From the NCBI RefSeq assembly GCF_014196795.1, contig NZ_JACIEJ010000007.1, positions 186,001-250,000 on the forward strand: a stretch of 64,000 nucleotides of DNA, in the 5' to 3' direction. The notes below the pieces were generated by a model that had not been told where the DNA came from, made no database searches, and saw nothing but the letters and a program-made list of their open reading frames with translations. The translations under genes were made by a program, and so were the position numbers. The DNA is from Sagittula marina. GTDB taxonomy: Bacteria; Pseudomonadota; Alphaproteobacteria; Rhodobacterales; Rhodobacteraceae. Below, piece by piece: positions 1 to 7,663 of the stretch (positions within the stretch are counted from its first letter, which is position 1; the number at the start of each line of letters is the position of its first letter).

Positions 1-972
1 TTCGGAAGCGACTATGTCTCGGGTCAGATCCGGTTCGCCTTCGTGCCGGAGTTGATCGAAGGGATCGACTTCGTCGCGATTATTATCGGCCTCTACGGTT
101 TAGGGGAGGTGTTCTACAATCTTGAGAAACGAGTGAAGCTGAACCTGGGCAAGCCCGGCTTTCGGATGAAGGAATTCATCCCCGGCAAGGCCGAGTTGAG
201 CCAGGCTGCGGCGCCGACCTTGCGCGGATCAATCCTCGGGACCTTGATCGGAATCGTTCCCGGCGCTGGCGCCACGGTAGCGACCTTTCTCGACTACGCG
301 ATGGAAAAGCGGCTGTCGAAGAAGCCGGAAACATTCGGCACCGGCAACATTGCGGGCCTCGCCGGTCCGGAGGCCACCAATAACGCGGCTGTGCCCGGAT
401 CGCTGATCCCGCTGATCACGCTGGGCATCCCGGGATCGGGCGGTACGGCGATCATGTTGGGGGCGCTGATCATGTTCGGTCTGCGGCCCGGGCCTCTCCT
501 GATGACAACGTCGGGAGATATCGTCTGGGCAATGATCGCGGGCCTTGTGCTGGCGAACGCGTTCCTGCTGGCGTCGAACGTGCTGCTCATCCCGGTTTTC
601 GTCAACCTGCTGCGCGCGGTGCAGGGCAATCTTGCGAATGTGGTTATCGCGCTTTGTGTCGTGGGGGCGTTCTCGCTTGCCTACAGCCCTTTCAACATCT
701 GGATCATGCTGATCTTTGGCCTGCTGGGCTACCTGATGAAGAAGAACGATTACCCGACCGGTCCATTCATCTTGGCAGTTGTCTTGGCACCGCTCGCCGA
801 GAACTATTTCCGGCAGTCCGTGATGTTGGGGCAGGGCAGCGCGCGCATCTTCCTCGATAGGCCCATCTCACTGACGATCCTTATCCTGATGGCGCTGATC
901 ATTGCGCTCTCCATCTTCGGACAAGTGCGCGCCAAGCGTCGCGCCCTCCGAGCCGGAGCGGACGGAGAATGA
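1..972 (+). CDS. Tripartite tricarboxylate transporter permease, TctA family (5' partial)
   Basis: This is the C-terminal ~323 residues of a TctA-type large permease, whose family members are about 500 residues long. The frame is open from base 1, so the true start lies upstream of the window. The family-typical glycine/proline loop is visible (GIVPGAGA), as are PEATNNAA and LGIPGSGGTA, followed by several hydrophobic segments and a short basic cytoplasmic tail. TctA proteins work with a small TctB permease and a periplasmic TctC binding protein to import carboxylates using an ion gradient; neither partner is visible here, and they probably lie upstream. The next genes downstream, on the same strand, are a CoA transferase and an acyl-CoA lyase, which suggests an organic acid substrate. 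Confidence 0.9.
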   Translation, partial: FGSDYVSGQIRFAFVPELIEGIDFVAIIIGLYGLGEVFYNLEKRVKLNLGKPGFRMKEFIPGKAELSQAAAPTLRGSILGTLIGIVPGAGATVATFLDYAMEKRLSKKPETFGTGNIAGLAGPEATNNAAVPGSLIPLITLGIPGSGGTAIMLGALIMFGLRPGPLLMTTSGDIVWAMIAGLVLANAFLLASNVLLIPVFVNLLRAVQGNLANVVIALCVVGAFSLAYSPFNIWIMLIFGLLGYLMKKNDYPTGPFILAVVLAPLAENYFRQSVMLGQGSARIFLDRPISLTILILMALIIALSIFGQVRAKRRALRAGADGE

Positions 973-1057
973 TACGGCGGACTGCACCGTCCAAGTTTCC
1001 CTCGCACAAGTGCGGGGGAGGGGCCCAATCAATATTCAATAGACGGAAAGCTAAACA

Positions 1058-2308
1058 ATGAGCGAACATAACTGGCACACCCGGGACTTCGACGCCGATG
1101 CGACAGGTCCCATGACCGGGGTTCGCGTTCTGGACCTGTCCCGGCTCGTCGCTGGCAATATGTGCTCCCTTCAGCTGGCCGACTTTGGGGCCGATGTTGT
1201 CAAGGTTGAGCCGCAACCCGTGGGCGACCCGCTGCGCGCTTGGAAGCAGCAAGGGCAGAGCACCTTCTGGAAAACCTATGGGCGCAACAAACGCTCGATC
1301 GCGCTTGACTTTCGCGCTGATGGCGGGCTCGAGGTGCTCGAACGGCTGATGGCGCAGGCCGACGTGATGATCGAAAGCTTCCGCCCCGGCACGATGGAAA
1401 AGATGGGCCTCGGTCCCGATGTTTTAGAGAAGCGGTTCCCGCAGCTCATTCTGCTTCGTGTTTCGGGCTTTGGACAAACCGGTCCCTATTCGCCGCGTCC
1501 CGGTTTCGGCACTCTGGTTGAAGGCATGTCTGGCTTCGCGCACCGCAACGGCGAGGAGGGCGGAGACCCCTTGCTGCCACCGCTGGCACTTGCCGACATG
1601 ATTGCCGGGCTTTACGGGTCCAACGCCATCATGATGGCGTTGCGATCGCGGGAACAGACAGGCCGCGGGCAGGTCGTTGACCTTTCATTGCTTGAGGCCA
1701 TGGTATCCGTCCTTGGGCCTGAACCGCTCGACTATCGGCTGACCGGCGCGCCGAAACCGCGGGTCGGAAACGGATCCAACACGTCGAGCCCGCGAAATGT
1801 GTATCACAGCAAGGATGGGCACTATATCGCGGTCTCGGCATCGGTCCAGAATGCTGCGACACGAATGTTCAACACCATCGGTCGCCCGGACATGAACACC
1901 GATCCGCGTTTCTCGACCAACGAGGAGCGCATCAAGCGCCGCGAAGAAGTAGACGAGATCGTTGGCAGCTGGATGGCAAAACACACCCGCGACGAACTGC
2001 TCGAGATTTTTGAGCGTGACGGCATAACGGCGGCACCGCTGTACTCCATCGCCGATATCGCCGAGGACCGGCATTTTATCGACCGGGAAATTTTCGTCGA
2101 AGTGCCGGACGCCGAGCTGGATAGCGTTCCGATGCACAGCCCTCTGCCGCGCATGTCAGCGACACCGGGCACGTTGCGGTGTCCGGCGCCTTCGCTTGGT
2201 GAACACGGTCGCTCGATCCTCGCCGAAGCGGGGTACGAAGCGGAAGAGATTGATGACATGGTCGCCGCTGGCCTCATCGCTGTCCCTGACGAGGAGGTGA
2301 CACAATGA
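1058..2308 (+). CDS. Class III (CaiB/BaiF family) CoA transferase
   Basis: The 416-residue product has the usual length of a family III CoA transferase. These enzymes move CoA from an acyl-CoA donor to a carboxylic acid through an aspartyl-CoA mixed anhydride. The N-terminal family signature (GVRVLDLSRLVAGN, ADFGADVVKVEP) is clear, and the likely catalytic Asp180 sits in ALADMIAGLYG. The final bases overlap the start of the following CitE-like lyase gene (ATGA), so the two are translationally coupled. With the upstream TctA permease they form a module that could import a di- or tricarboxylate, activate it and cleave it. Citramalate, itaconate and mesaconate-type acids fit by analogy with known transferase/lyase pairs, but the substrate is inferred. 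Confidence 0.92.
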   Translation: MSEHNWHTRDFDADATGPMTGVRVLDLSRLVAGNMCSLQLADFGADVVKVEPQPVGDPLRAWKQQGQSTFWKTYGRNKRSIALDFRADGGLEVLERLMAQADVMIESFRPGTMEKMGLGPDVLEKRFPQLILLRVSGFGQTGPYSPRPGFGTLVEGMSGFAHRNGEEGGDPLLPPLALADMIAGLYGSNAIMMALRSREQTGRGQVVDLSLLEAMVSVLGPEPLDYRLTGAPKPRVGNGSNTSSPRNVYHSKDGHYIAVSASVQNAATRMFNTIGRPDMNTDPRFSTNEERIKRREEVDEIVGSWMAKHTRDELLEIFERDGITAAPLYSIADIAEDRHFIDREIFVEVPDAELDSVPMHSPLPRMSATPGTLRCPAPSLGEHGRSILAEAGYEAEEIDDMVAAGLIAVPDEEVTQ

Positions 2309-3141
2309 TATTGAGGTCGCTGCTCTACGTTCCTGCCAGTGCCGAACGGTTCGTCTCCAAAGCGCATGAGCGCGGCGCCGATGCGGTTATCCTTGATCTG
2401 GAAGATTCCGTTGAGGAAGGATCGAAGGACGCGGCGCGCGCGGCACTTGCTGTCGCTGTGCCACATGTCGCGCAGAACGGAGCGAAAGCCTACGTCCGGG
2501 TAAATGTCGGCCCGAGGATGGGGGATGATGCCCGCGCGGCCGTTGCCGCCGGTGCTCAGGGACTCGTGTTGCCCAAGGCGGATTCAGTTGCTGCCGTAAA
2601 TGCGCTTTTGGCGGAGCTGGGCGATGCAGACGACGGAACCATCGACATCCTGGCGATCATCGAGGACGCCGTCGGTCTGCTCGAGGCGCGGCAGGTGGCG
2701 GCGCATCCACGTGTCCTTGCTGTCTCCCTCGGGGCGGAGGATTTCGCCACCTCGACCGGGGCGGAACCGGTCCCGGAGGTTTTGAAGCTGCCTAAGCTGA
2801 TGGTCCATTATGCCGCAAAAGCGGAAGGCAAGCTTTCGCTCGGCATGCTGCGCTCGATTGCTGACTTCGACGATGGCGACGGTCTGGTGGCCGCCGCGAA
2901 AGAAGCTGCGCGCTTCGGCTTTGATGGATCAAGCTGTATCCACCCTAAAGTGGTCCCGGTACTGAACGAGGCGTTCTCTCCCTCTGAAGCCGCGGTTGCG
3001 CGCGCCCGCCAAATAGTCGCCGCCGCCGAGGATGCCGCGGCCACCGGCACCGGAGCATTCTTGTTGGACGGCGAATTCATCGACCTTCCGGTGCTGAACC
3101 GTGCGAAGGCAGTTTTGGCCAAGGTTGGCGAGGCCGCATAA
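2305..3141 (+). CDS. HpcH/HpaI-fold acyl-CoA lyase (CitE-like, citramalyl- or malyl-CoA lyase type)
   Basis: The 278-residue protein has the CitE/HpcH TIM-barrel signature: an N-terminal RSLLYVPA, the metal-site motif LDLEDSV, IIEDA, and SLGAEDFA. CitE-like stand-alone lyases cleave 3-hydroxy-acyl-CoAs such as malyl-CoA or citramalyl-CoA into acetyl-CoA and a 2-oxoacid, with Mg2+. No citrate lyase alpha or gamma subunit is present, which argues against a role in citrate lyase. The start codon overlaps the stop of the CoA transferase, so the transferase probably supplies the CoA thioester that this enzyme splits. The exact substrate cannot be read from the sequence. Confidence 0.88.
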   Translation: MILRSLLYVPASAERFVSKAHERGADAVILDLEDSVEEGSKDAARAALAVAVPHVAQNGAKAYVRVNVGPRMGDDARAAVAAGAQGLVLPKADSVAAVNALLAELGDADDGTIDILAIIEDAVGLLEARQVAAHPRVLAVSLGAEDFATSTGAEPVPEVLKLPKLMVHYAAKAEGKLSLGMLRSIADFDDGDGLVAAAKEAARFGFDGSSCIHPKVVPVLNEAFSPSEAAVARARQIVAAAEDAAATGTGAFLLDGEFIDLPVLNRAKAVLAKVGEAA

Positions 3142-3271
3142 AAGCACTCGGCCCCTAGGATGGTGGTTTGCCACCGCCAGTGGCGCGCCTGTGTCCTCTG
3201 GTCCTGAGTAACGCTTGATGACCATTTCGCGCTGCGGGTCGCCTACTTGGCGTCCCCGCGCGTCATCCGGC

Positions 3272-3433
3272 TTGGACCAATGGCCAATCGTTGGCGGCAA
3301 GCCATCGCTCAAGCCGAAACATGCTCGGGCGATCAGGGGGCGGCTTGAACTGGCCGAGAACAATGGCGCTCTTGCTCTCTTCAACCGGGCACCCGACAGC
3401 AAATTGCTTGGCTTCGATCCGGTCAGGATCTAA
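3272..3433 (+). pseudogene. Tyrosine recombinase (integrase) fragment
   Basis: The conceptual translation contains WPIVGGKPSLKPKHARAIR, RLELAENNGALALFN and DSKLLGFDPV. This closely follows the N-terminal part of a common small integrase (around 200 residues, with the pattern LKPKxxWAIRxRL, DLALFNLAIDSKLRGCDLV). The match stops at a TAA around 3431. No catalytic Arg-His-Arg-Tyr region was found downstream, so only a core-binding-domain stub survives. It lies between two catabolic gene sets, close to a second mobile relic at 3711-4470. The family assignment is from memory of the family pattern. Confidence 0.7.
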
Positions 3434-3710
3434 GCCCCTTACTGCGAAAAAAAAGGCGCTTTCTGGTGTGGATATCAGACCAATCATAGCCCACAGATTG
3501 GCCCGCGCTTCTCTCCTTTTGATGTGTCGCCGTTGCAGTTCACGCTGACAGCAGCCACAAACCTTAGACAAAGCAAGATGTGTGTGACAGCCGGCACGAA
3601 AGCAGAAGTGACTTCAGAACAAGCCGACACCTCTGGGAGGGCTTCTCGAACACACGAGACTAAGTTCTGCACATCAGCTTACGGACTGTTTTCCCTTACC
3701 CCAAGCGGAT
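3434..3710. other. Non-coding stretch between two mobile-element relics
   Basis: No open frame here resembles a protein I know, and no good ribosome binding site precedes any frame. The composition is less GC-rich than the flanking genes, with an A8 run near 3449. It is probably decayed sequence from the same insertion history as the recombinase fragment before it and the transposase relic after it. Confidence 0.5.
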
Positions 3711-4470
3711 TTATCCCACGTCTTTTGTGACAGGGCTGTCATCCGCATTGAAGCGGTGCAGGATCGCGATGCGCACATGACCGCCCGCGACGTGGCGGTT
3801 GAAACCCTGTGCAATCAGGCTTTGGCAGAGTAGTTTCGCGCAGTGCATCCACTGTCCGGCCGCGCGTTTCCATGGGAAATGTTCCGAAAGGTTTTGTCTC
3901 GCCGCGACTCCAGCGGCGATATGCGCTTCAGGTCCACCGGAGTGCCCGAGCCAGAGATATTGATGCGCGGAGTGCGTCGTTTCTGGCGATGGCACAGGCA
4001 TTGATTGGCTGGGCATTTCGGCGTGGCATAGACGCGTGCCATACACACCATCGGCAGTCACGCCGCCAATCCCATGATCGCGCGGGATCCTGTTGAGCAG
4101 ATGAGGCAACGTCGATGCATCCCCGGTATAGCTTCCAGTGATCTCGACGGCTCTTTTTCCAGTGTTCGCGCCTCGCATCCCATCTGGGCCTTGCGCCAGG
4201 TGAGCCATGTCGCGCCATTGGTCTGAGTGACATCTACCCGTTTGCGGTCGCCATGATTTCGGGCGGTCCAATCGCCTTTATCGTGCCTCGACCCCGGTGC
4301 TGTCGACAGGCAGATGCAGCGGGCCTTTAGAGCCGCGCCACGAGATGGTGACCGCAGGGGTCCTCTGTCGCCGGCACATGGTGCCAAGTCAGGCCCGGCA
4401 CAGTTCATCCCCGTCATCCGCAAGAGATCATCCACAAACCCAGTAGCAGGGACACGAGCGCTAACCCGGC
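3711..4470 (-). pseudogene. Degenerate IS5-family transposase
   Basis: Read on the minus strand, the remnant carries recognisable IS5-type blocks in order but in different frames. They are FVDDLLRMTGMN near 4435, a DSTG-like region near 4300, RAVEITGSYTGD and LLNRIPRD near 4100-4150, GGVTADGVYGTRLCH near 4050, MHCAKLLCQSLIAQGFNRHVA near 3820-3840, and a C-terminal VRIAILHRFNADDSPVT. These match the TADGAYDTRKCH and KMHCVKLLGQ patterns of active relatives. The first ~50 residues are missing, there are at least two frameshifts, and the acidic residues are partly lost. No terminal inverted repeats could be matched on both sides. It is a dead insertion sequence downstream of the transketolase genes. 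Confidence 0.75.
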
Positions 4471-4493
4471 CCGCTGTTTCGGTGGAGCATGAC

Positions 4494-4534
4494 CAGCTAT
4501 CACCACCATTTCTGTGGATCGGTGGTGATAGCTG
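4494..4534. terminator. Perfect 14-bp hairpin downstream of the transketolase genes
   Basis: Bases 4494-4507 (CAGCTATCACCACC) and 4521-4534 (GGTGGTGATAGCTG) are perfect reverse complements around a 13-base loop. The hairpin lies about 25 bases past the stop of the minus-strand transketolase C-terminal gene, so it may end that transcript. No run of T follows on either strand, so a classical intrinsic terminator is uncertain. Alternatives are a transcript-stabilising hairpin or a remnant end of the nearby insertion sequence. Confidence 0.4.
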
Positions 4535-4559
4535 TAGCGTTCTGCCAACCGGGTGGATG

Positions 4560-5564
4560 CTAGAGCGCTTCGGCTTTGACCAGTGAGTGAACCTCGTCGA
4601 CACGGGCGGCGTCGAGGTCACTTTCGGTGATGCCGAATTCCTGCCCCATCAAATCTTCGACTCCTCGGACCAGCGCCAGTGCATCCAGACCGTAATAGCG
4701 CATCAGATAGGGCCGTGACCCGCCGTGGGCGTAGGTGTCCCGCAAGCCAAGCCGGATCAGGCGCTTGCCGACGCCGGCATCCGCCATCGTCTCGGCAACG
4801 AGGCTGCCGACACCGCCTTCGGTGACGTGGTTTTCCAGCGTGATCACGCCGTGCTTCACGCTGCCGATCTGATCCAGAAGCGCTTTGGAATCGAATGGCT
4901 TGATCGTATGCAGGTGCAGGTGGCGGATCGACAGGCCCGCTTTCTTCAGGGCGGCGCGGGCGCGCATGGCTTCCTCGGTGCAGATGCCGGTGGTGACGAC
5001 GAGGATGTCGTCACCCGTGCTGAGTTCGCGCATCTCACCGACCTTGATCGGTGTATCGAACAGGCGCGGCACGGATCCGCGCAGCACCCGGCACCAAACC
5101 GGCCCGTCGATGCTGTCGGCGGCTTCGCAGATCGATTCCACTTCGGTCGCGTCGCCGGTTTCCAGAATCGTCATGTTCGGGATCGACCGCATGACCGAAA
5201 TATCCTCGATCGACTGGTGCGTCATGCCGCCGGGCGTCGTGACGCCGGGCAGAAAGCCCATCATGCGCACCTTGCGGCGCGGATAGGCAATCGAGGCCAT
5301 CAGCTGATCGTAGGGACGCCGGTACATGAACACACCAAAAGTGTGGATGAAGGGGCGATAGCCCGCCAGACCAAGACCGCCGGCAAAGCTCATCATGTTC
5401 TGTTCCGCCATGCCCATTGACAGGAACTGATCGGGATGGCGATCGCGGAAGCCGTCGATCTCGCAGGACGAGGTCAGGTCCGCCGAAAGGCACAGGATGT
5501 CGGGATTGCCGGCTGCGAATTTCTCGAAGGCCGACGCGTAGGGGCGTGAAACCATTTCTACCAT
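4560..5564 (-). CDS. Transketolase, C-terminal subunit (split transketolase)
   Basis: This 334-residue protein corresponds to the pyrimidine-binding and C-terminal domains of transketolase, encoded separately from the N-terminal half. The sequence SMGMAEQNMMSFAGGL near residue 50 carries the glutamate that activates thiamine diphosphate. A transketolase C-terminal domain follows (VVTTGICTEEAMRA, VITLENHVTEGGVGS). The ATG is preceded by AGGAGA at good spacing, and the gene starts 13 bases after the N-terminal subunit stops. Split transketolases of this type often serve special ketose phosphates rather than the central pentose phosphate pathway; apulose-4-phosphate transketolase is one described case. 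The neighbouring sugar genes support a peripheral catabolic role, but the substrate is unproven. Confidence 0.9.
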   Translation of the reverse strand: MVEMVSRPYASAFEKFAAGNPDILCLSADLTSSCEIDGFRDRHPDQFLSMGMAEQNMMSFAGGLGLAGYRPFIHTFGVFMYRRPYDQLMASIAYPRRKVRMMGFLPGVTTPGGMTHQSIEDISVMRSIPNMTILETGDATEVESICEAADSIDGPVWCRVLRGSVPRLFDTPIKVGEMRELSTGDDILVVTTGICTEEAMRARAALKKAGLSIRHLHLHTIKPFDSKALLDQIGSVKHGVITLENHVTEGGVGSLVAETMADAGVGKRLIRLGLRDTYAHGGSRPYLMRYYGLDALALVRGVEDLMGQEFGITESDLDAARVDEVHSLVKAEAL

Positions 5565-5577
5565 GTGTCGGGTCTCC

Positions 5578-6501
5578 TTAGTGGGCGTAATCGATCGGGT
5601 CGACGCCCAGATCTTTTGCGATGGATTGGTTCATGCGCGCGCGCTCGTCTTCGGACTTGAACCGCACGTAATGAAGCCGCGGGAAGCGTTCCTCGAGGAT
5701 CGACATCGCGTGGAAGGGGTTGGTGCGCGCCAGGATGATCAGGGGCTTGCCCTCGTGATTTTCCTGCGACGCCTGTCGGATGGCATTCAGGTCGTGACCG
5801 TCAACCTCGACGCAATGGGCTCCGAAATTGGTGAACTTGGTGCGCAGGTCGCCGACCTCCATCACGCTGTCCATGGCACCGTCGCATTGCTGGTCGTTCA
5901 CGTCCATGATCGCCTTGACCTCGATATTGTGGAAGGCGCAGGCCTGCACCGCCTCCCAGGTCTGGCCCTCCTGGACCTCCCCGTCGGACATGAAGACCCA
6001 GGTGTTGCCGGTGTCTCCGCGACGCTTGCGTCCAAAGGCAAGGCCCGCTGCCGTCGACAGGCCGATGCCCAGGGTGCCGTTGTGGACTTCCATGCCGGGG
6101 CTGTGCTCCGCGCCGATCATCTCGACGGAGGAGCCATCCTGGTTGAACATCTCAAGGCCCTCGGGGGCCATACGCCCGACCTCGATCAGCGTGGCATAGG
6201 CGACCAGCGCGTAGTGCGCGGGGGCGATGAAGAGCCGATCGTATTCAGGCCCCGCCGGGCCGTTGTAGCCGGCGCCCGTGTGATAGTCGGGATTGTTCGG
6301 AGAGGGCACGCCTTCGAACGGTTTGGGAATCATTGGCAGCGTTGGCTGACCAAGGTTCAGCGCTTCGTTGTAAAGCCAGGCAAGCTGTTCGCCCGCCGAA
6401 CACGCCTGGCTGAGATATCCGCCGTTGTTGCGCATCGAGTGTTCAAACACGCGGCGGCGAATGCCAAGCGCGATATCTTCCGTCGTCTTTTCATTCCTCA
6501 C
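5578..6501 (-). CDS. Transketolase, N-terminal (thiamine diphosphate-binding) subunit
   Basis: The 307-residue product is the pyrophosphate-binding half of transketolase. The thiamine diphosphate motif is visible as SDGEVQEGQTWEA followed by MDVNDQQCDG, and the substrate-binding histidines include AEHSPGMEVHNGTLG. The start is a GTG preceded by AGAGGAG at 6508-6514. It is the first gene of a two-gene minus-strand operon with the C-terminal subunit. It diverges from the dehydrogenase gene at 6596 across a ~95-bp region holding a likely SorC-type operator (6517-6552). The two subunits should assemble into one active enzyme. Confidence 0.9.
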   Translation of the reverse strand: MRNEKTTEDIALGIRRRVFEHSMRNNGGYLSQACSAGEQLAWLYNEALNLGQPTLPMIPKPFEGVPSPNNPDYHTGAGYNGPAGPEYDRLFIAPAHYALVAYATLIEVGRMAPEGLEMFNQDGSSVEMIGAEHSPGMEVHNGTLGIGLSTAAGLAFGRKRRGDTGNTWVFMSDGEVQEGQTWEAVQACAFHNIEVKAIMDVNDQQCDGAMDSVMEVGDLRTKFTNFGAHCVEVDGHDLNAIRQASQENHEGKPLIILARTNPFHAMSILEERFPRLHYVRFKSEDERARMNQSIAKDLGVDPIDYAH

Positions 6502-6516
6502 GGGGATCTCCTCTGA

Positions 6517-6552
6517 TCTTTACAAATGTCATTAAAAGATGCAAATGTAAAA
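6517..6552. promoter_or_regulatory. Operator-like repeat, site 1 of a two-site regulon
   Basis: The divergent region contains TCTTTACAAATGTCA (6517-6531), followed exactly 21 bp later by a second copy of the CAAATGTA core (6542-6549). The same 15 bases occur at 14551-14565 in the other divergent promoter region of this island, again with a second core 21 bp further on. A 21-bp period equals two helical turns, as expected for a multimeric regulator bound to one DNA face. The SorC-family regulator encoded at 17846 is the natural candidate. Binding is inferred, not shown. Confidence 0.65.
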
Positions 6553-6595
6553 AACAAGAGATGATTGCAACGTCCCGGTCTTGGAAAGGTGCGAC

Positions 6596-7663
6596 ATGAG
6601 ACGAATGAACGCTATTCGGTGCCATGGTTTCGGCGGACAGCATCGGTTTGAAACCGGGCTGAACGTACCAGAACCGGGGCCGGGTGAAGTGCTGGTCCGG
6701 GTCGACGCCAGCGGGGTCTGTGCCGCTGACAGGGCCATGTGGAACGCAACCGGGCCGTGGGACCTGAGCTTTCCGTTCACGCCGGGGCATGAGTTCACCG
6801 GGACGGTTGTGGCGCTTGGCGAGGGCGCAGGCGCGCGGCATAGGCTGTCCGTGGGCGACCGGGCCATTGCCGAGCTGAACATCACTTACGGGAATGACTT
6901 TTTCCGCCAACGAGGTCTCTACCACCTGTCGGACAGTATGGATGTCCTGGGCGCGACGCTGAACGGCGGCTGGGCAGAGTACATGATCTATCCTGCGGAC
7001 GCGGTGATCCACAAAGTGCCGGACAGCGTGTCGAACCGCGCGGCCTGCTATACAGAGCCGTTGGCGAACGCGATCCACGGGGTTCAGCGCGCGGAGATCG
7101 GGTTCGAGGACGTGATCGTCATCGCCGGGGCAGGGCCTATCGGGATGGGCATGATTCAGGCCGCCCGGCTAAAGACACCGCGCAAGCTGATCCTGATCAA
7201 TCCGGGCAAGCCCAAGCGTGACTTGGCTCTGAAGCTGGGTGCCGATCTTGCATTTCATCCCGAGGACCCCGATTTGCGCGCCGCGCTGAACGACCTGACG
7301 GACGGCCGCGGCGCTGACGTATTCCTGGAGGCCTCGGGGCAGGGGGCGGCCTTTCTGCAAGGGCTGGATTTGATCCGCAAGGCCGGGCGCATGGTGGTCT
7401 TTGGCGTCTATAAGGATCCGGTGCCATTCGACCTCAACATCCTTGGCGAGTTCAAGGAACTGGATCTGCGCGGCGGCCACCTTGCGCCGTTTACATATGC
7501 CACCGCGCTTGATCTGATGGGGCGGGGCCTGATTGACGGTGACGCTTGCGTGACGCATTCCTATCCTCTGGAAGAGTTTGAAACTGCCATCGTCCGCACC
7601 CCGGACCCGGACGAAGTGCAGATCAAGGTCATTTTTGAGCCGAACGGCACGGAGGCTTCGTGA
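6596..7663 (+). CDS. Zinc-type medium-chain alcohol/polyol dehydrogenase
   Basis: The 355-residue protein is an MDR-superfamily dehydrogenase. Catalytic zinc ligands are visible as Cys42 (GVCAADR), His65-Glu66 (PGHEFTG) and the later TEPLAN glutamate. The cofactor fold carries GAGPIGMG. The usual structural-zinc cysteine cluster is absent: the lobe region reads ELNITYGNDFFRQRG with no cysteines. The start is the ATG at 6596, with GGAAAGG at 6583-6589; an in-frame TTG further upstream lacks a binding site. The gene overlaps the molybdoenzyme gene downstream by 4 bp, so the two are probably made together. Likely substrates are polyols such as tetritols or pentitols, in view of the kinase and aldolase in the island. 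Confidence 0.88.
   Translation: MRRMNAIRCHGFGGQHRFETGLNVPEPGPGEVLVRVDASGVCAADRAMWNATGPWDLSFPFTPGHEFTGTVVALGEGAGARHRLSVGDRAIAELNITYGNDFFRQRGLYHLSDSMDVLGATLNGGWAEYMIYPADAVIHKVPDSVSNRAACYTEPLANAIHGVQRAEIGFEDVIVIAGAGPIGMGMIQAARLKTPRKLILINPGKPKRDLALKLGADLAFHPEDPDLRAALNDLTDGRGADVFLEASGQGAAFLQGLDLIRKAGRMVVFGVYKDPVPFDLNILGEFKELDLRGGHLAPFTYATALDLMGRGLIDGDACVTHSYPLEEFETAIVRTPDPDEVQIKVIFEPNGTEAS

Noticed and set aside
6581-6595. Upstream TTG start for the dehydrogenase at 6596
   Set aside because: The GGAAAGG ribosome binding site would lie inside the coding sequence, and family members begin close to the ATG at 6596.
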